Source: Zhihengliuella halotolerans
GTDB taxonomy: Bacteria > Actinomycetota > Actinomycetes > Actinomycetales > Micrococcaceae
Reading direction: 5' to 3'
NCBI RefSeq assembly: GCF_004217565.1
Contig: NZ_SHLA01000001.1
Span: forward strand, 2,604,001-2,668,000
DNA length: 64,000 nucleotides
Under the pieces are notes generated by a model. It worked only from the letters and a program-made list of their open reading frames with translations, was not told the DNA's origin and ran no database searches. The translations under genes and the position numbers were made by a program. This document shows positions 42,794-51,400 of this stretch, in pieces (the stretch's first letter is position 1; each line of letters opens with the position of its first letter).

Positions 42794-43333
42794 ATGGCTT
42801 CCCTCACCGCCGACGACTGGATCCGCGCTGCCGCCGCGCACTTGGCTGCCAACGGGGTCGACGCCGTGCGCGTCGAACCACTCGCCGCCGCGCTCGGGGT
42901 CTCCAAAGGCAGCTTCTACTGGCACTTCACCAACCGCGACGCACTGCTCGACGCCGTGCTCGAGTGGTGGCGCCGCGCGGGTGTCTCCGACGTCGTCGCG
43001 CAGCTCGAGCAGGTCGAAACCGAGCCGAAGGCCAGGCTGCGCGCCCTGCTGCTGCGGGCGTTCGCCCACCGGGACTGCGGGTTCGACGTCGGCGTGCGCG
43101 CCTGGGCAGCCCGGGAACGGCGTGCGCACGAGGCGGCGCGCGAGGTCGACGGCGTGCGCACGGACTACGTCGTCAGCCTGCTCCGCGCGGCCGGCGCCCC
43201 GGACCCCGAGCGACGCGCCGCCGTCGTCTATCGAACGCTCCTCGGCGACTACGCGCTGCGTGCCGCGGGGGCCGCGGGCCTCGACGGGCCAGCGGTGGAG
43301 GACCTCACATCGTGGGCGCTCGGGCACCACTGA
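42794..43333 (+). CDS. TetR family regulator
   Basis: A 179-residue repressor. The N-terminal HTH (about 8-50) reads WIRAAAAHLAANGVDAVRVE, ALGVSKGSFYWHFTNRDALL. The C-terminal helical ligand domain contains RDCGFDVGVRAWAARE. ATG 42794 has a weak CAAGGG upstream. ATG 42782 overlaps operator 2 and would add four residues. It should bind both operators and control the divergent membrane gene and itself. Confidence 0.9.
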   Translation: MASLTADDWIRAAAAHLAANGVDAVRVEPLAAALGVSKGSFYWHFTNRDALLDAVLEWWRRAGVSDVVAQLEQVETEPKARLRALLLRAFAHRDCGFDVGVRAWAARERRAHEAAREVDGVRTDYVVSLLRAAGAPDPERRAAVVYRTLLGDYALRAAGAAGLDGPAVEDLTSWALGHH

Positions 43334-43375
43334 TGTGCCTCGTGGGGCACCGCGCCGGCCGTCGTCGCGGGGGCG

Positions 43376-44614
43376 CTACTTGAGGAGCTGCTTGTAGGGC
43401 ACGGACGAGTCGGCAAGCCGGGCGGGATCCGCCGCAATCCCCCGGTCGATGAGGCGCCGGGCCACGCGGACCGCCACCCCGCCGTCGATCGCCGCGGCGC
43501 CGACGACCCGCTGTCCGTCTCCGGCCGGGGCGAGCCGGAACGCTGCCTGCACGCGTCCCGATGCGTCGGCACGGGTGACAGTGGTCTCGCCCGCGCTCAT
43601 GTCGCCGACGCCCTCGACGTGCACGCCGTACCGGTCGGACCAGAACCACGGCGCCGTCGGCGCGGGCGGCTCCTGGCCCAGCATGGCGGCCGCCGCCGCA
43701 GTCCCGGCGTGCATCGCGTTCTCCCAGTGCTCGGCCCGGCGGCCCAAAGTCCCGTCGTCGTACCGCGGACGCGCGCAGTCACCCACGGCCCAGACGCGCG
43801 GGTGGCTCGTGCGCTGCCCGGCGTCGGTGAGGACGCCGCCGTCGACGTCGAGTCCCGCCGCTTCGGCGAGCGCCGTTTCCGGCTCGATGCCGATCCCGAC
43901 CAGCACGACGTCGGCGCTCACCACGGTGCCGTCGGCGAACTCGATGCTGTGCTCACCGGCGGAGGCGCGGATCGCCACCGGCGCGGCGGTGACGACGCGG
44001 ATCCCCGCCTCGGTGTGCATCGCGTGCAGGCGCTCGGCGAGCTCGCGGCCGATGGCGGGGACGAGCGGCGGATCGACGGGCTCGATCAGCGTGACCTCGG
44101 CACCGAACCCGCGGGCCGCCGAAGCGGCCTCGGCTCCGATGAGCCCGGCGCCGATCAGCGCCAAGCGGGTCCCGGGCCGCAGGCCGGACCGCAGCGCCTC
44201 CGCGTCGGCGCGCGTGCGCAGCACGAACAGGGAGTCGAGGTCCCCACCGGGAATCGGAAGCGTGCGGGCCCGGCCGCCGGTCGCGAAGACCACGCGATCC
44301 GCGAACAGCCGGCCGCCGTCGGACAGCGTCACGGCGGCCCGGCCGTCGTCGTCCGCGGGATCCGGCAGGTCGACGGCGGTGGCCGCCGCCGCGTAGACGT
44401 CGACGTGACGCTCGGCGAACCAGTGGGGCTCGACGAAGTGCAGCTGCTCGGCGTCGATGCCGCCGGCCAGGAACTCCTTGCTCAGCGGCGGGCGGTCGTA
44501 CGGCAGCCCCTCGGGGTCGACAACGGCGATGGCGCCGGCGAAGCCGCGGCCGCGCAGCTGCTGGACGACGGTGAAACCACCCAGCCCGCCGCCGATGACG
44601 ATGACCGAGTCCAC
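43376..44614 (-). CDS. FAD-dependent ferredoxin reductase
   Basis: A 412-residue pyridine nucleotide:ferredoxin/rubredoxin oxidoreductase. The FAD site VIVIGGGLGGFTVVQQL is at residues 4-20. ATGGRARTLPIPG is the second FAD motif. LALIGAGLIGAEAASAARG (about 150-168) binds NAD(P)H. WAVGDCAR (about 278) is the flavin-ribityl Asp, and a reductase C-terminal domain follows. It should pass electrons to the Rieske ferredoxin encoded one base upstream. Confidence 0.92.
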   Translation of the reverse strand: MDSVIVIGGGLGGFTVVQQLRGRGFAGAIAVVDPEGLPYDRPPLSKEFLAGGIDAEQLHFVEPHWFAERHVDVYAAAATAVDLPDPADDDGRAAVTLSDGGRLFADRVVFATGGRARTLPIPGGDLDSLFVLRTRADAEALRSGLRPGTRLALIGAGLIGAEAASAARGFGAEVTLIEPVDPPLVPAIGRELAERLHAMHTEAGIRVVTAAPVAIRASAGEHSIEFADGTVVSADVVLVGIGIEPETALAEAAGLDVDGGVLTDAGQRTSHPRVWAVGDCARPRYDDGTLGRRAEHWENAMHAGTAAAAAMLGQEPPAPTAPWFWSDRYGVHVEGVGDMSAGETTVTRADASGRVQAAFRLAPAGDGQRVVGAAAIDGGVAVRVARRLIDRGIAADPARLADSSVPYKQLLK

Positions 44615-44615
44615 G

Positions 44616-44963
44616 TCAGTCCTGCGTCGGAGCGGGTTCGCCCGGGTAGAGGATCAGCTCGCCGTCGCGGACTTCGACTCGGTGGGTGCGGGCGTTCTCG
44701 GTCGCGGGCAGGCAGAGCGCCTTGCCGGTCTTCAGGCAGAAGGCCGCCGCGTGCAGCGGGCACTCAACCTGCGCGTCTTCGATGAAGCCGTCCGCGAGGG
44801 ACGCCTCCTCGTGCGTGCATTCGTCGTCGAGGGCGTAGAAGTTCCCGTCTTCGGCGTGGAAGATCGAGATGTCCACGCCGGTGCTGTTGTCGCCGCCGTC
44901 GAGGACGCGCGCCTCGCCGGCCGGGATGTCGTCGACGCTGCCGATGTTGATGGGTTGGCTCAT
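44616..44963 (-). CDS. Rieske [2Fe-2S] ferredoxin
   Basis: A 115-residue soluble ferredoxin. The cluster motifs are CTHEEASLADG (C-x-H, about 46-48) and CPLHAAAFC (C-x2-H, about 65-68). The length fits the ferredoxin components of non-haem oxygenases and nitrite-reductase small subunits. ATG 44963 begins directly before the domain. It is co-transcribed with the reductase after 1 base. No terminal oxygenase gene is in the neighbourhood. Confidence 0.92.
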   Translation of the reverse strand: MSQPINIGSVDDIPAGEARVLDGGDNSTGVDISIFHAEDGNFYALDDECTHEEASLADGFIEDAQVECPLHAAAFCLKTGKALCLPATENARTHRVEVRDGELILYPGEPAPTQD

Positions 44964-45033
44964 GATTCTCCGTACGTAGTCGCGGCCTCTCACCAGCACC
45001 CTACCTACTGATGAGGGGCCGCGGCACCACAGT

Positions 45034-46044
45034 TCACTGCTGGGGAAGCACCATGGCCTTCAACGCGTTCGGTTCGCGGCCGTTGACGGTCATCGCGGCC
45101 TCGGTCTCCGCGAGCGGGAACCGGTGGGTGATGACGGAGTCGACGTCGACCGCCCCGGAGGCGATGAGCTCGAGCGCGGCCGGGTAGCAGTTCGCGTACC
45201 GGAAGATGCCGGTCACGGTGAGCTCGCGACCCTGGATGAGCGGCACCTCGATCGGGACCGTGTCGGCCCCCATGCCGACGAGCACGACCCTGCCGGCCGG
45301 CGCCATCTGCCGCATGCCCGACGTCACGGCGGGCGCGGCACCCGAGCACTCGAGCAGGACGTCGTATTCGCTCGTCTCACCCGAGTCCGCGCGCCGGGTC
45401 TCGAATCCCAGGGCGGCGGCGGCGTCGAGCCGGAAGTCGCTCAGGTCTGTGACGACGATCCGGCTGGCCCCGAAGGCGCGGGCGACCTGCGCCGCGAGCA
45501 GACCGATCGGCCCGGCGCCGGTGATCAGGACGCGATCCCCCAGGCCGACGCCGGCCTTCCGGCAGGACCACACGCCGACCGAGACGGGCTCGGCCATCGA
45601 CGCCCGCTCCGCGTCCACGCCGTCCGGTGCCCGGTGGGCGAAGGAGGCGTCGATCACGACGAAGCGGCTGATCGCGCCGTCGACCGGCGGGGTCGCGAAG
45701 AAGACGACGTCGGGGCACAGGTTGTAGCGTCCGGCCAGACATTCCGTGCAGTCGCGGCACGGCACGCCGGGTTCCATGGCGACGAGCTCGCCCAGCCGCG
45801 ACTCGGGCACACCGGCGCCCACGGCGCAGATCCGGCCCGCCGCCTCGTGCCCGATGATCATCGGCTGCTCGACGACGAAGTCGCCGATGCGGCCGTGTTC
45901 GTAGTAGTGCACGTCGGATCCGCAGATGCCGACGGCCTGCACCTCGACGAGCACCTGGCCGGCCGCGGGCTCCGGCACGGGCCGGTCCTCGATCCGCAGG
46001 TCGTGCGTCGCGTAGAGGACCGCGCTCGGGTTCTTCTCAGTCAT
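45034..46044 (-). CDS. Zinc-dependent polyol (sorbitol/xylitol-type) dehydrogenase
   Basis: A 336-residue MDR-superfamily enzyme. Zinc-site motifs are VGICGSDVHYYEHG (catalytic Cys, about 40), GHEAAGRI (His-Glu) and the four structural cysteines in VPCRDCTECLAGRYNLCP. The Rossmann motif is ITGAGPIGLLAAQVA (about 170-184). GSDVHYYxHG is characteristic of sorbitol and xylitol dehydrogenases. It should oxidise a polyol to a ketose with NAD+. It is the last gene of the polyol operon, 52 bases after the second permease. Confidence 0.9.
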   Translation of the reverse strand: MTEKNPSAVLYATHDLRIEDRPVPEPAAGQVLVEVQAVGICGSDVHYYEHGRIGDFVVEQPMIIGHEAAGRICAVGAGVPESRLGELVAMEPGVPCRDCTECLAGRYNLCPDVVFFATPPVDGAISRFVVIDASFAHRAPDGVDAERASMAEPVSVGVWSCRKAGVGLGDRVLITGAGPIGLLAAQVARAFGASRIVVTDLSDFRLDAAAALGFETRRADSGETSEYDVLLECSGAAPAVTSGMRQMAPAGRVVLVGMGADTVPIEVPLIQGRELTVTGIFRYANCYPAALELIASGAVDVDSVITHRFPLAETEAAMTVNGREPNALKAMVLPQQ

Positions 46045-46096
46045 TGCTCTTTCCTTTCAATCCGGGGCCGACGCATCGGCTCCCCCACGCGAGTGT

Positions 46097-46993
46097 CTAT
46101 TCGCCCGTCACAGCGCCGAGGGTCAGGCCGGTGACGAGCCACTTCCGCACCGCAAGCCCGACCAGGATCATGGGCACCACCACGATGGTGCCGATGGCCG
46201 TGAGCTGCCCCCAGTCGACGCCGGTCTGGGTGACCAGTTGCGTCGCGGCGATGGGCAGTGTCTGGGAATTCGGGCCGGAGATGACCGTCGCAAACGCGTA
46301 GTCGTTCCAGGCGAAGACGAGGCAGAGGACCGCCGTCGTCACCATGCCCGCCTTGGTCAGCGGCAGGGAGACGTACCAGAACGTCTGCCACGGGCTGCAG
46401 CCGGAGACCTTCGCGGACTCCTCCAGGGAGGGCGGAATGGCCTCGAAGAACGCGCTCATGATCCAGATCGCGAACGGCAGGTTGAAGCTCAGGTACGCCA
46501 GGATCAGCCCGGGCAGCGTGTCGAGCAGCCCCGCGAACCGGAAAACCAGGAACAGCGGCAGCACGACGGCGGCGATGGGAGCCATGCGCGTGGAGATGAA
46601 CCAGAAGGACAGGCTCTTCTTGCCCTTGAACGCGGTGCGGGCAAGCCCGTAGCCGCCGAGGGTGCCGAGCACGGTCGCGATGACGGCGGAGCCGACGGCG
46701 GCGATGATCGAGTTGATCAGGTACGGGCTGAGGTTGTTGGCCCCGGTGAACAGGTTGACGTAGTTCTGCCCGGTCGGGGTGAAGAACCACATCGGGTCGG
46801 CGGAGGTGACGTCGCCCGAGCCCTTGAAGGAACCGAGGAGCATCCAGAGCAGCGGCACGACCGTCCAGAGCAAGGCGGCTGCTACGAAGACCCAGGTGAG
46901 CAGGGTGCCGAGGGTGAGGTTCTTGGCCTTGGGGCGCAGGGAGAGCGCCGGGCCGAAATTCCGAGCGGCGTCAACGGCGGGTGCAGCGGACAT
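46097..46993 (-). CDS. Carbohydrate/polyol ABC permease (MalG type)
   Basis: A 298-residue permease with six membrane segments. The EAA loop reads SLEESAKVSGCSPWQTFWYV (about 193-212), with an unusual Ser-Gly-Cys in place of the common DGA. ATG 46993 overlaps the previous stop by one base (TGATG). The 614-residue frame that reads through both permease genes is rejected, since its first half is out of frame with the true first permease. Confidence 0.9.
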   Translation of the reverse strand: MSAAPAVDAARNFGPALSLRPKAKNLTLGTLLTWVFVAAALLWTVVPLLWMLLGSFKGSGDVTSADPMWFFTPTGQNYVNLFTGANNLSPYLINSIIAAVGSAVIATVLGTLGGYGLARTAFKGKKSLSFWFISTRMAPIAAVVLPLFLVFRFAGLLDTLPGLILAYLSFNLPFAIWIMSAFFEAIPPSLEESAKVSGCSPWQTFWYVSLPLTKAGMVTTAVLCLVFAWNDYAFATVISGPNSQTLPIAATQLVTQTGVDWGQLTAIGTIVVVPMILVGLAVRKWLVTGLTLGAVTGE

Positions 46994-47922
46994 CAGTTCT
47001 CCTCCTTCTCGCCCATGAGGCGAACGAAGAATCGGGCGATGAGGATGGTCAGCACCAGCATCATGATGCCGATGACGGCCGCGTAGCCGAGGTCGAAGAA
47101 CCGGAACGCGGCTTCGTACAGCCGGACGGGGATGATCTTGGTGGCATCCGCCGGCCCACCGTTGGTCGTGACGTAGATGATGTCGAAGTAGCGCACCGCG
47201 TCCATGGAGCGGATCAGGATGGCAACGAGCAGGATCGGCCGGATCGACGGCAGGACCATGTGCCAGAACTTCTTCCACTCGCTTGCGCCGTCGAGGGAGG
47301 CGGCCTCCAGAACGGACGGGTTCACGCCGGAGAGCCCGGCGAGCGTGATGAGGGCGATGAGCGGAGTCCATTCCCAGACGTCCATCAGGACGACGGCGGC
47401 GAACGCCGAGACCGGGTGGCCGAGCACGTCCTGGGTGATGCCGATCGACTGCAGCAGGTTCGCATACAGGCCGAACGTGGGGTCGAGCAGGTAGCGGCCG
47501 AGCAGACCGACGATCGAGGGGGCCACGAACATGGGCAGCAGGATCAGCGGCAGCACGAGCCCGCGCCCGCGGACCAGCCGGTTCAACGCGACCGCGATGG
47601 CGACGCCGAGGACGAGCTCGATGCCCAACGTGGAGACGAAGAACGCGAGCGTGGTGGCCCAGCTCTTCCAGAGTTCGACATCGCCGAAGGCTCGGGCCCA
47701 ATTGTCGAGCCCGGCGAATTCGAGCCGGAGGCCCCCGAGCAGCCGAACCTTGGAGAAGCTCATCAGGATGAGCATGACCAGCGGAATGATGGAGAGGACA
47801 CCGAGCAGGGTGATGCCCGGGGCCATGAGCCAGCCGGTGAACGTGATCTTTCGCGACCCGGCCGGCCGCGTCGCCCTGTCCGGTTGGACGGACGCTTGGA
47901 CTTCGGTACGGGAGACACTCAT
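46993..47922 (-). CDS. Carbohydrate/polyol ABC permease (MalF type)
   Basis: A 309-residue permease with six membrane segments (first at about 31-52) and EAA loop VLEAASLDGASEWKKFWHMV. ATG 47922 overlaps the solute-binding protein stop (ATGA) and is preferred over an upstream ATG three codons earlier. SmoF/MtlF-type polyol importers have this layout; the cargo here is inferred from the dehydrogenases. Confidence 0.9.
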   Translation of the reverse strand: MSVSRTEVQASVQPDRATRPAGSRKITFTGWLMAPGITLLGVLSIIPLVMLILMSFSKVRLLGGLRLEFAGLDNWARAFGDVELWKSWATTLAFFVSTLGIELVLGVAIAVALNRLVRGRGLVLPLILLPMFVAPSIVGLLGRYLLDPTFGLYANLLQSIGITQDVLGHPVSAFAAVVLMDVWEWTPLIALITLAGLSGVNPSVLEAASLDGASEWKKFWHMVLPSIRPILLVAILIRSMDAVRYFDIIYVTTNGGPADATKIIPVRLYEAAFRFFDLGYAAVIGIMMLVLTILIARFFVRLMGEKEEN

Positions 47923-49382
47923 GCCGCCCACCCCCTAGCAACGATTCCGTCGATTCGGTTCTTGGCGTCGCTCATGGCCTGCCGCGGATCCTTCTGTCCG
48001 GCGAGCATGCGGGAGACTTCGGTGAACAGGGCCGTGTCGCACTCGTTCCACATGGGGATCTTGGGCCGGAGCCCGATCTTCTCGTCCTCCCAGGCCACGC
48101 TCATGGTCTCCGCCGTGAGCATGTTCGGTAGCTCGGTCGGGCGCTCGGCCGCCGCGTTGACCTCGGGCAGCTCGTAGACGGAGGTGCGGGTCGGCGTGCC
48201 GCCACCCGCGGTGGACTTGAGATTGTCCAGCTGCGTCTGCGGCGCCGTCGCCCAGTTGACGAACAACCAGGCGGCGCCGCGGCGGACGCCGGAGGCGGTG
48301 GCGCTGATGCCGATCCCCGTTCCGCCGAAGTGGTTGCTGGTGCCTTTCGGGCCCCGCGGCATCGGCGCGTAGCCGACCTTGCCGGGCAGCTCGGATTCGT
48401 TGGGGGCCGCGAACTCGTGCCAGTTCGGCGCCATGGCGATCTGTCCGGCGCGCAGCGCGGCGCCGACGCCGTCCCAGTCCCAGCCGAGCGATCCCGGGTG
48501 AGCTATGGAGATGAGCCGGTCGTAGAACTCGGCCGCCGCGACCGCCTCCTCCGAGTCGAGCAGGCAGGGGCCCGGATCCTCCGTGCCGCGCAGCCCGACC
48601 TCGCGGCCGTTGGCGAAGTAGTCCCCGCCGTAGGACCACAGGACGTTGGAGAAGTCGCACATGAGCGAGTCGTGCTGCTTGGCCTGGTGGCCAGTGCCGT
48701 AGGGGATCTCGTCCACGTTCTGGTTGATCCATTCGGCGATCAGGTAGTACTCTTCCCACGTCCGCTCGCCCGACGGAGTCGGATCGAATCCGAGATCGGC
48801 GGACATCCTCTCGTGGTACTTCTCGAAGATGTCGATCCGGTACTGCCAGATCATCGTGGGGCAGTCGTACGGCAGTGCGTAGATCGCGTCCGAGTCACCG
48901 AACGTCCCGCACGCCTCGAGCTGCGTCGGAATGAAGTCCTCGAAGCCGCCCTCCACGCCGGGGTACGAGGGATCTTCGGCGAATTCGCGCAGGTCGGCGA
49001 ACCCGGCAGCGTAGGGGGCCAGGACCTGATACGGGTCAGCGTAGATGACGTCGTATTGCGCCTGGCCGCCGGCCAGGTCGAGGGCGACCCGCTGCACGAG
49101 AGCCTGCAGTTCGAGGCTCACGATGTTGACCCTAATCCCGGTAAGGTCCGTGAATGGCTGGAGGTTCGCGGCGATTGCCGCGGTCGGTGCGGTGTTCTCC
49201 GAGATGAAGTTGATCGTGGTCCCGGCGAAACGCCGCCAGGGGTCCGTTCCCGGGGCGAGCGTCGGTACGGGGGTCGTGGCGGTCGTCGTGCCGCAGGCGG
49301 TCAGCCCGCCCAGGGCTGCGAGCGAGAGTCCGCCGGCGCGGAGCATCTGTCTCCGCGTCAACGCTGGTGCGCGTGTTCTCAT
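47919..49382 (-). CDS. ABC solute-binding lipoprotein (polyol type) with Tat-like signal
   Basis: A 487-residue family 1 solute-binding protein. The ATG at 49382 gives MRTRAPALTRRQMLRAGGLSL followed by LTACG: a twin-arginine motif (RRQML) combined with a lipobox (Cys about 31). Tat-exported lipoproteins are known in actinobacteria. YDVIYADPYQVLAPYA and ALPYDCPTMIWQYRIDIFEKY fit sugar/polyol binders. It is the first transport gene of the operon, 60 bases after the SDR gene. No ATPase gene accompanies it. Confidence 0.9.
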   Translation of the reverse strand: MRTRAPALTRRQMLRAGGLSLAALGGLTACGTTTATTPVPTLAPGTDPWRRFAGTTINFISENTAPTAAIAANLQPFTDLTGIRVNIVSLELQALVQRVALDLAGGQAQYDVIYADPYQVLAPYAAGFADLREFAEDPSYPGVEGGFEDFIPTQLEACGTFGDSDAIYALPYDCPTMIWQYRIDIFEKYHERMSADLGFDPTPSGERTWEEYYLIAEWINQNVDEIPYGTGHQAKQHDSLMCDFSNVLWSYGGDYFANGREVGLRGTEDPGPCLLDSEEAVAAAEFYDRLISIAHPGSLGWDWDGVGAALRAGQIAMAPNWHEFAAPNESELPGKVGYAPMPRGPKGTSNHFGGTGIGISATASGVRRGAAWLFVNWATAPQTQLDNLKSTAGGGTPTRTSVYELPEVNAAAERPTELPNMLTAETMSVAWEDEKIGLRPKIPMWNECDTALFTEVSRMLAGQKDPRQAMSDAKNRIDGIVARGWAA

Positions 49383-49442
49383 GATGGTCTCCTCGGATGT
49401 TGCCCGTGCGGGCGCGAGTGGATCTGCGAGTGCTGACAAGGG

Positions 49443-50210
49443 TCAGTAAAGGGTGTAGCCGCCGTCAGCCACCAGGACCGTGCCCGTAGTGAACGACGAC
49501 GCATCGGAGGCCAGGTAGACCACCGACGGGGCGATCTCCTCCGGGGTACCGGCGCGCTGCATCGCTGCGTCGTCGATCCAACGCGGCTTGAACTTCGGGT
49601 CATCGACAGGTGCCATGGCCGTCTTGATGTAGCCGGGGGCCAACGCGTTGACCCGCACGCCGTGCGGCGCCCATTCAGCGGCGAGCGACTTCGTTAGCTG
49701 GTGCACCGCAGCCTTGGAGGCGTTGTACGCCGGCTGCCATTGCGGCCGGTTGACGATCTGCGCGGAGATGGAACCGATGTTGACGATGTTGCCGCCGCCC
49801 GACTCGACGAAGTGCCGGCCGAAGACCTGGGAGCACTTCCACAACGCGTCCACGTTCACGTCGAAGACGCTCGAGAACTCCTCGTCTGTCACCTCGAGGG
49901 CCGGTTTGTGGATGCAGGCGCCCGCGTTGTTCACGAGGATGTCGACGCGGCCGAAGTCCTCGAGCACGCGAGCGAGCAGTTGTTCGACGTCGTCGCGCCT
50001 GGTCACGTCGGCCCGGTAGGCCCGCGCTGTGACGCCGTACGCCTCGAGGGCTGCGACAACGGACGGGGCGTCCTCGAGGTTCCGGGCCGCGACGGCGACG
50101 TCGGCCCCCGCGGCGGCCAGGCCTTCGGCGATGCCCTCGCCAATACCGCGGGTGCCGCCCGTGACAACGGCGACGCGTCCGCCCAAACCAAACATGTCCT
50201 GCAGATTCAT
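49443..50210 (-). CDS. SDR family polyol/ketose oxidoreductase
   Basis: A 255-residue classical short-chain dehydrogenase. Cofactor motif VVTGGTRGIGEGIAEGLAAAG (quoted start VVTGGTRGIGEG, about 15-26), NNAGA (about 92-96), catalytic Ser in NIGSIS, and Tyr/Lys in QPAYNASKAAVHQL (about 158-162) are complete. WQPAYNASKAAVHQLTKSLA resembles mannitol/arabinitol/sorbose-type SDRs. It is the first gene of the operon, divergent from the AraC regulator. Its substrate is probably a hexitol, pentitol or matching ketose. Confidence 0.9.
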   Translation of the reverse strand: MNLQDMFGLGGRVAVVTGGTRGIGEGIAEGLAAAGADVAVAARNLEDAPSVVAALEAYGVTARAYRADVTRRDDVEQLLARVLEDFGRVDILVNNAGACIHKPALEVTDEEFSSVFDVNVDALWKCSQVFGRHFVESGGGNIVNIGSISAQIVNRPQWQPAYNASKAAVHQLTKSLAAEWAPHGVRVNALAPGYIKTAMAPVDDPKFKPRWIDDAAMQRAGTPEEIAPSVVYLASDASSFTTGTVLVADGGYTLY

Positions 50211-50250
50211 ACCAGTCAGCTACCTTCGGTCACTCGACATTGCGTGGTGG

Positions 50251-50331
50251 GCTAGTCGATCTCCTGCGCCGCCCGGCGCAGGGGCCCATCCAGAGCTTCC
50301 ACGCTACGGAGTGCACTCGTCGCCGACTAGC
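50251..50331. promoter_or_regulatory. Inverted repeats in the SDR/AraC divergent spacer
   Basis: GCTAGTCG (50251-50258) and CGACTAGC (50324-50331) are exact inverted copies 73 bp apart. A hairpin, CCTGCGCC-GCCC-GGCGCAGG (50273-50292), lies between them. They may be half-sites for the AraC regulator and a leader hairpin of the SDR operon; this is unproven. Confidence 0.35.
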
Positions 50332-50429
50332 GTGCCTGAGGTCACAGACTGGTACTTTTTTGCGTTGATCGTGCAATTCGCCAGTACACTCGGTCTCGGA
50401 CGACATGCGGATGAGGAGGACGGAGCACC

Positions 50430-51350
50430 GTGCGGATCGACGATTCGAGAGGCGCGGTCGCGGCGAGACGCGACTCCGCCGAGACGCGCCCGGCGATCCG
50501 CGAGGTCGTCCCCCACGATCCCCGTCACTCGGCACGCTGGCACCAGCACGACTACCCCGGGCCGTTCGCCCGTTGGAACTACCATCCGGAGTACGAGGTC
50601 CACCTCGCGCGGCGGCACGGCCAGTACATCGTCGGCGGGGACGTCGGACACTTCTGGGACGGGCAGTTGGTCCTCGTCGGGCCCAACGTTCCGCACGAGT
50701 GGCTGACACAAGTCGAGCCCGGCGAGATCATCCAAGGATCGGACGTCGTCCTGCAGTTCCGCCACGAGTGGCTCGACGAGTGCGAGATTCTCCTGCCCGA
50801 ATTGGGAGAGCTGCGCGACCTCTGGCGCAGGGCCCGATTCGGCATCGAATTCACCGGCGGGGCGGCGGCCCGGGGCGGCGAGACGCTCGTAGCGATCGGT
50901 GAGGCGACCGGCGTCGAACGGCTGGTGCGGATGCTGGAGCTGTTCCGAATCCTTGCCCATGCCCCCGAGGGCGAGCATCGGCTGCTCACGGACGGCTGGG
51001 TCCCACCCCTCGACGACCCGCACGCGCAGGAGATCATCGGCCGGGCGATGAACTACGTCTCAGAGAACCTGGCCGGCGACGTCCGCCTCTCCGACGCGGC
51101 CCGCATGGCCGGCATGTCCGAGTCCGCGTTCTCACGCTACTTCGCCCGCGCGAGCGGCCAGAACTTCGCGACCCTGGTCCGCCGGCTGCGCATCGCGCAC
51201 GCGAGCAAACTGCTCCTGCAGAGCCGACGCCCCGTCTCGGAGATCGCGTTCGAGGTGGGCTACCGCAACCTCTCCAACTTCAACCGCCAGTTCCGCAAGG
51301 AAACGGGCAGGACGCCGACGGCGTACCGCAGCCGCGGAGCAGCGGACTGA
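50430..51350 (+). CDS. AraC family regulator
   Basis: A 306-residue regulator beginning at GTG 50430. The N-terminal cupin-like sensor (about 30-130) has RWHQHDYPGPFARWNYHPEYEVH and VGPNVPHEW. The C-terminal AraC double HTH (about 200-300) has VRLSDAARMAGMSESAFSRYF, FATLVRRLRIAHASKLLL and FEVGYRNLSNFNRQFRKETG. The HPEYEVH histidine pattern is typical of sugar-sensing AraC proteins. It is divergent from the polyol operon and probably activates it. Confidence 0.9.
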   Translation: MRIDDSRGAVAARRDSAETRPAIREVVPHDPRHSARWHQHDYPGPFARWNYHPEYEVHLARRHGQYIVGGDVGHFWDGQLVLVGPNVPHEWLTQVEPGEIIQGSDVVLQFRHEWLDECEILLPELGELRDLWRRARFGIEFTGGAAARGGETLVAIGEATGVERLVRMLELFRILAHAPEGEHRLLTDGWVPPLDDPHAQEIIGRAMNYVSENLAGDVRLSDAARMAGMSESAFSRYFARASGQNFATLVRRLRIAHASKLLLQSRRPVSEIAFEVGYRNLSNFNRQFRKETGRTPTAYRSRGAAD

Positions 51351-51400
51351 GACACCGGGCCACCCACGGCGCCGCCAAGGCACCGTGGTTCGGCTGATCG

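Noticed and set aside
46097-47941. A 614-residue frame spanning both polyol permeases
   Set aside because: The true first permease is in a different frame with six membrane helices and an EAA loop. The long frame only contains the second permease plus a shadow.
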